Shown piece by piece: positions 17,755-20,935 of a DNA stretch of 20,935 nucleotides. This DNA comes from Priapulus caudatus. Taxonomy: Eukaryota > Priapulida > Priapulimorpha > Priapulimorphida > Priapulidae. Within the stretch, counting starts at the first letter, position 1. The number at the start of each line of letters is the position of its first letter. A model generated the notes under the pieces. It was not told the DNA's origin. It did not search any database and was given only the letters and a program-made list of their open reading frames with translations. The stretch is taken from assembly GCF_000485595.1 (NCBI RefSeq), contig NW_014577110.1, forward strand, positions 649,575 to 670,509, given 5' to 3'. The position numbers and the translations under genes are program-made.

Positions 17755-18570
17755 TAAAATGACTGCGCAGCACCGTTTTGCCGTAATTAGGTGTTGCACG
17801 TTCTGACGCGATGCGGACAAAATAAGTCCAGAAATAGCCTTGCCATTCTGTATAACAGAGCTATATTAGTCAAAATAGGAACGACTGGTTGTACTTACTA
17901 TACCGCAAGAAAGGAATCGGAAAAAAAATTTGGCGCCGATGGACATTGTCGATATAATTCTTAGACTCTTGCGTCACAGAGCTGTTGGAGTTTAGGCGGT
18001 GTTTTTTTTTTCGGTCGATTGCGTTTCCGGATTTTTTTGCGATCTGATGTGGCTCTGTCTGGAATCAACACCGTCTGCGTGGGGTGGTTATAGTTTGTTG
18101 AGATCGTGAAGTACGTCAGAGTAGTGCTGCTGGCCTGTCAGTGCGAGGACTCGCCGGGTTTCGGTTAGTTTTTTGTCTGTGTTTTTGTGTCCCGCATAAT
18201 AATTACTATCAAGCACTGCGTGAACATTTGATGCGTGCCCTGCCGATCTGTCTCCGGATCAAACAGGTAGCTATGCGAGGGTTAACGGAAAGTGCTGTGA
18301 TTAGCTGACACTGGCACATTGCGCTCGGTCTGATGTCTTTTTGGTCTTTCATTTCACTTGGTTAATCACTAGCTTCGCATACAACAGGGACCCCCCCATC
18401 CAGCATGCAGCTGTTTCCAACCGCATCCGGATGCATTACCGCACCTACCCGAAGCGTGGTAGTGGTGGCCAGGCTCATCCCACGTTAGACACGCGTCCAG
18501 CATCGGATATAGGCTTTTTCATTCTCAGTCGTGCGCCGAAACGGTGGAAAGTCACGCCCTTACCTACGAC

Positions 18571-20558
18571 ATCTCACACCTCCCACCTGCCCACCTCACC
18601 ACCTCCCACCTCACCACCTCACCTAAACACCTCACCAGCCTCACCACCTCTACCACCTCAGCACCTCACCACCTCACCACCTCACCACCTTCAATCACCT
18701 CACACCTTCACCTACACACCGCACCACCTCACCACGCTCACCACCTCACACCTCACCACCTCACCACCTCACCCACCTCCACCACCCTCTACCACCTCAC
18801 CACCTTCACCTACCGACCACCTCACCACTCACCACCTCACCACCTACACACCTCCACCAACCTCCCACATCACCACTCCATCTCACCACCTCACAGCCCT
18901 TCACCCTCACCACCTCACAAACCTCACACCTCACCACCTCACACCTCAGCCACCTCACACTCAGCCACCTCCACCTTACACCAACCTCACCACTCACCAC
19001 TACACCACCCGAGCCCCTTCAACCACCTCACACGCCTACCAACCTTCACGCAACCTTTCACCGGCCTCACGACTTCACACTCACCACCTCACCACCTCAG
19101 CCCACTTACACCTCACCACCTTCACCTACACCACCTCACGCTGACACCACCTCACCACCTCACCACCTCACCACTCACCACCTACACCACCTCACCCACC
19201 TCACACTCACACCTCACCACGCTCACCCCTCAACCAGCCTCACACCTTCACACCTCACCACTCACCACCTCACGACCTCACACCTCACCACCTCACCACT
19301 GTCACCACTCACCCTACACACCTCCCACCTCACCTACCACCACATCACCACCGTCACACCTGCCACCATCACCACTCACCACCTCACTACCTCACCTCTT
19401 ACACCACCTCACCCTACACACCTCACACCTCCAACGCTCACACCTCACCACCTCACCCACTCACCAGTCGCCATCACGCACCTCACTCACCTTCACCCAC
19501 TCACCACCTCTACCACGACTCACCACCCACACATCACCACCTTATCCAACTTCACCAGCCTCACCACCTCCACCACGCTCACACCTCAGCCACCTCACCA
19601 CCTCACCACTCACCACTCACACTCAGCGCCTGCACACCTCACACCTCATGCCACTTCTGTCAGCCACCTCATTCTCAACCTCACCACCTCATTCTCGGTG
19701 CTCACCACCCTACACCACCTCACCTACACCACGCTCACACCTCCCACCTACCTACCACCACCCTCACCACCTCACCACCTCACGAACTCACCACCTCACG
19801 ACCCCTTCACCACTTCACCACCTTTCACCACCTGCACCACCTCCCACCACCTTCACACCTTCACCACCTACACCACCTCACCACCTCACCACCTCACCAC
19901 CTCACCACCTCACCACCTCACCACCTCACCACCTCACCACCTCACCACCTCACCACCTCACCACCCTCACCACCCTCCACCACCTACACACCTAACCTAC
20001 ACCACGCTCACCCACCCTACCTAGCACCACCTCACCACACTCACCACCTCACACCTTCACCACCTCAAGCCACCCTCACCACCTCCACTCCACCTCACAC
20101 CTCACACCGTCACCACTTCACCTACACCAACTCACTACCACCTCAGCCAGCCTCACACCTCCACCTCACTCACCTCACCACCTCACACCTCACCACCTTC
20201 CCCACCTCACCAACATCACCACCTCGACCTTAACCACCTCCACACCCCACCACCTCACACCTCACGACCTCACCACCTCCACCACCTCACCACCTCACCA
20301 ACCTCACCACCTTACGCACTCACCCACCTCACCACCTCACCCCTCACACCGCACCACCTTCACCACTCACTCTACACCGCCTCACCGCTCACCACCTCAC
20401 CACCTCACCACCTCACCACCTCACCACCTCCACACCTCACACTCACCACTCACACCTCACCACCCTCACACCTTCACCAACCTCACCATCACCACCTCAC
20501 CACCTCACCACCGTTCACCACTCACCCACCTCACCACCTTCACCCACCTCACCGACCT
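18571..20558 (+). repeat. CACCACCT octamer satellite array, about 2 kb
   Basis: Nearly 2 kb of tandem CACCACCT units (reverse complement AGGTGGTG). The tract 19871-19965 is perfect for about twelve units, and another clean stretch lies near 20395-20428. Elsewhere units lose or gain single bases (CACACCT, CACCTCC, CAGCCACCT). The plus strand has no stop codon in the perfect repeat, since three octamers encode HHLTTSPP. The 483-codon and 267-codon frames over this array are therefore unavoidable by-products. The minus strand meets TGA once every 24 bases. Confidence 0.97.
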
Positions 20559-20935
20559 CTGTCTTTTATCTTCCTTTGGAAAAAACACCATGTTTTCCAA
20601 TTCGACAGAATCCGAAGTTCGAGCGCGTCAAAACAATTGGATTGAGACCCCCGCGCCCTCACGTCAACCGATTATTGCTGCGCGTTGCATCCTGCCCAGT
20701 CAGTTCCCTATAGTGGACTGGATTGCATCAAGCTCGTTGTGCCGTTGGCTTGTAGCGCTTCAGGGTCACCGGCTGTTGTGATTGAAATCTTTACCCGTCT
20801 TGGATCAGCGTCTTAATGACGATATGGAAGAAGTCCGAAAATTGTGTTCCGGGAACAAGATGGGCATTAATCATTGAAGACCAATTATATGGTAGCTACT
20901 TCCATAGATACGTTGCACATATTCCATTTTCCAGA
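20559..20935. other. Unique sequence after the satellite
   Basis: The satellite ends at ACCGACCTCTGTC and unique sequence resumes to the window end. It has no similarity that I can see to the DNA following the short octamer tract at 13917. It contains only the short frame described separately. Confidence 0.5.
20590..20781 (+). other. 63-codon open frame, doubtful
   Basis: The ATG lies in the context AACACCATGTTT, which has A at -3 and is acceptable for eukaryotic initiation. The product is serine- and arginine-containing with a tryptophan/leucine-rich C-terminal part (DWIASSSLCRWLVALQGH). It has no recognised domain and no splice donor in frame that I trust. It could be the start of a larger gene beyond the window or chance. 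Confidence 0.15.

Larger units (their letters stand above)
13918..18570 (+). repeat. Large direct duplication, copy 2 (about 4.65 kb, indel-rich)
   Basis: Collinear with 9477-13862 throughout. By eye, differences occur about every ten bases and most are single-base insertions or deletions, often in homopolymers, for example T9G4 at about 16192-16204 and the long T run at about 18003. Pure repeats of copy 1 are broken by stray bases at scattered places. Such a pattern is typical of uncorrected single-molecule reads. A genuine ancient duplication should show more substitutions and fewer indels. Copy 2 is about 6 percent longer, consistent with an excess of insertions. Confidence 0.92.

Noticed and set aside
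18544-19995. 483-codon plus-strand frame rich in HHLTTSPP (and the overlapping 267-codon frame)
   Set aside because: It is a translation of the CACCACCT octamer array, which has no plus-strand stop codon. Indels shift between three equivalent readings. It is not a protein gene.
18571-20558. CRISPR-like array
   Set aside because: There is no repeat-spacer alternation. The array is a head-to-tail 8-bp satellite in a eukaryotic context.

Overview
The window looks like non-coding, repeat-dense nuclear DNA of a eukaryote, most likely an animal. The signs are abundant di- and trinucleotide microsatellites (AC, AT, GT, CAG, TC), small inverted-repeat transposon-like elements, TTAGGG-type telomere-like tracts, and no dense gene packing, operons or ribosome-binding sites. 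CpG is common and locally dense, unlike a typical vertebrate genome, so an invertebrate is my guess. I cannot name a species. No protein in the window is recognised as a known family; the open frames are short, mutually overlapping or made of simple repeats.

Layout. 1-1250: an (AC)n tract cut by the window edge, an AT block, a 240-bp homopurine GGA minisatellite, a 49-bp-period direct repeat, and a stem enclosing a (CG)n/(TG)n core next to a full CRE-like site. 1253-2606: featureless. 2607-3131: the best-defined element, a 525-bp foldback/MITE-like unit with 56-bp terminal inverted repeats (TIRs), an internal TTAGGG array and a perfect hairpin inside that array. 3502-3695: two perfect 21-bp-arm palindromes embedded in (TA)n and sharing the terminal motif ATCAAGAG. 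4861-5059, about 5499-5795 and 6056-6317: three more inverted-repeat units, two of which again hold telomere-like repeats. 6524-6701: a GT/GC-rich tract. 7323-7394: a tRNA-like segment with good A and B boxes, probably a decayed SINE head. 7604-9162: two or three TATA-like promoter candidates and plausible splice signals, none proven.

From about 9477 to 18570 a segment of roughly 4.4-4.7 kb occurs twice in direct orientation. Each copy ends in an octamer satellite of unit CACCACCT: about 54 bp after copy 1 and about 2 kb after copy 2. The copies align end to end, but differ by very frequent single-base indels that also break up the CAG microsatellite and the octamer array in copy 2. This looks more like uncorrected long-read sequence (a gap-fill or falsely duplicated haplotype) than an old biological duplication, although both remain possible. 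The last 377 bases are unique and hold one short frame of doubtful status.

The most interesting biological signal is the repeated association of TTAGGG-like tracts with inverted-repeat elements (three cases within 3.8 kb). The most important practical signal is the probable assembly artefact covering nearly half of the window.
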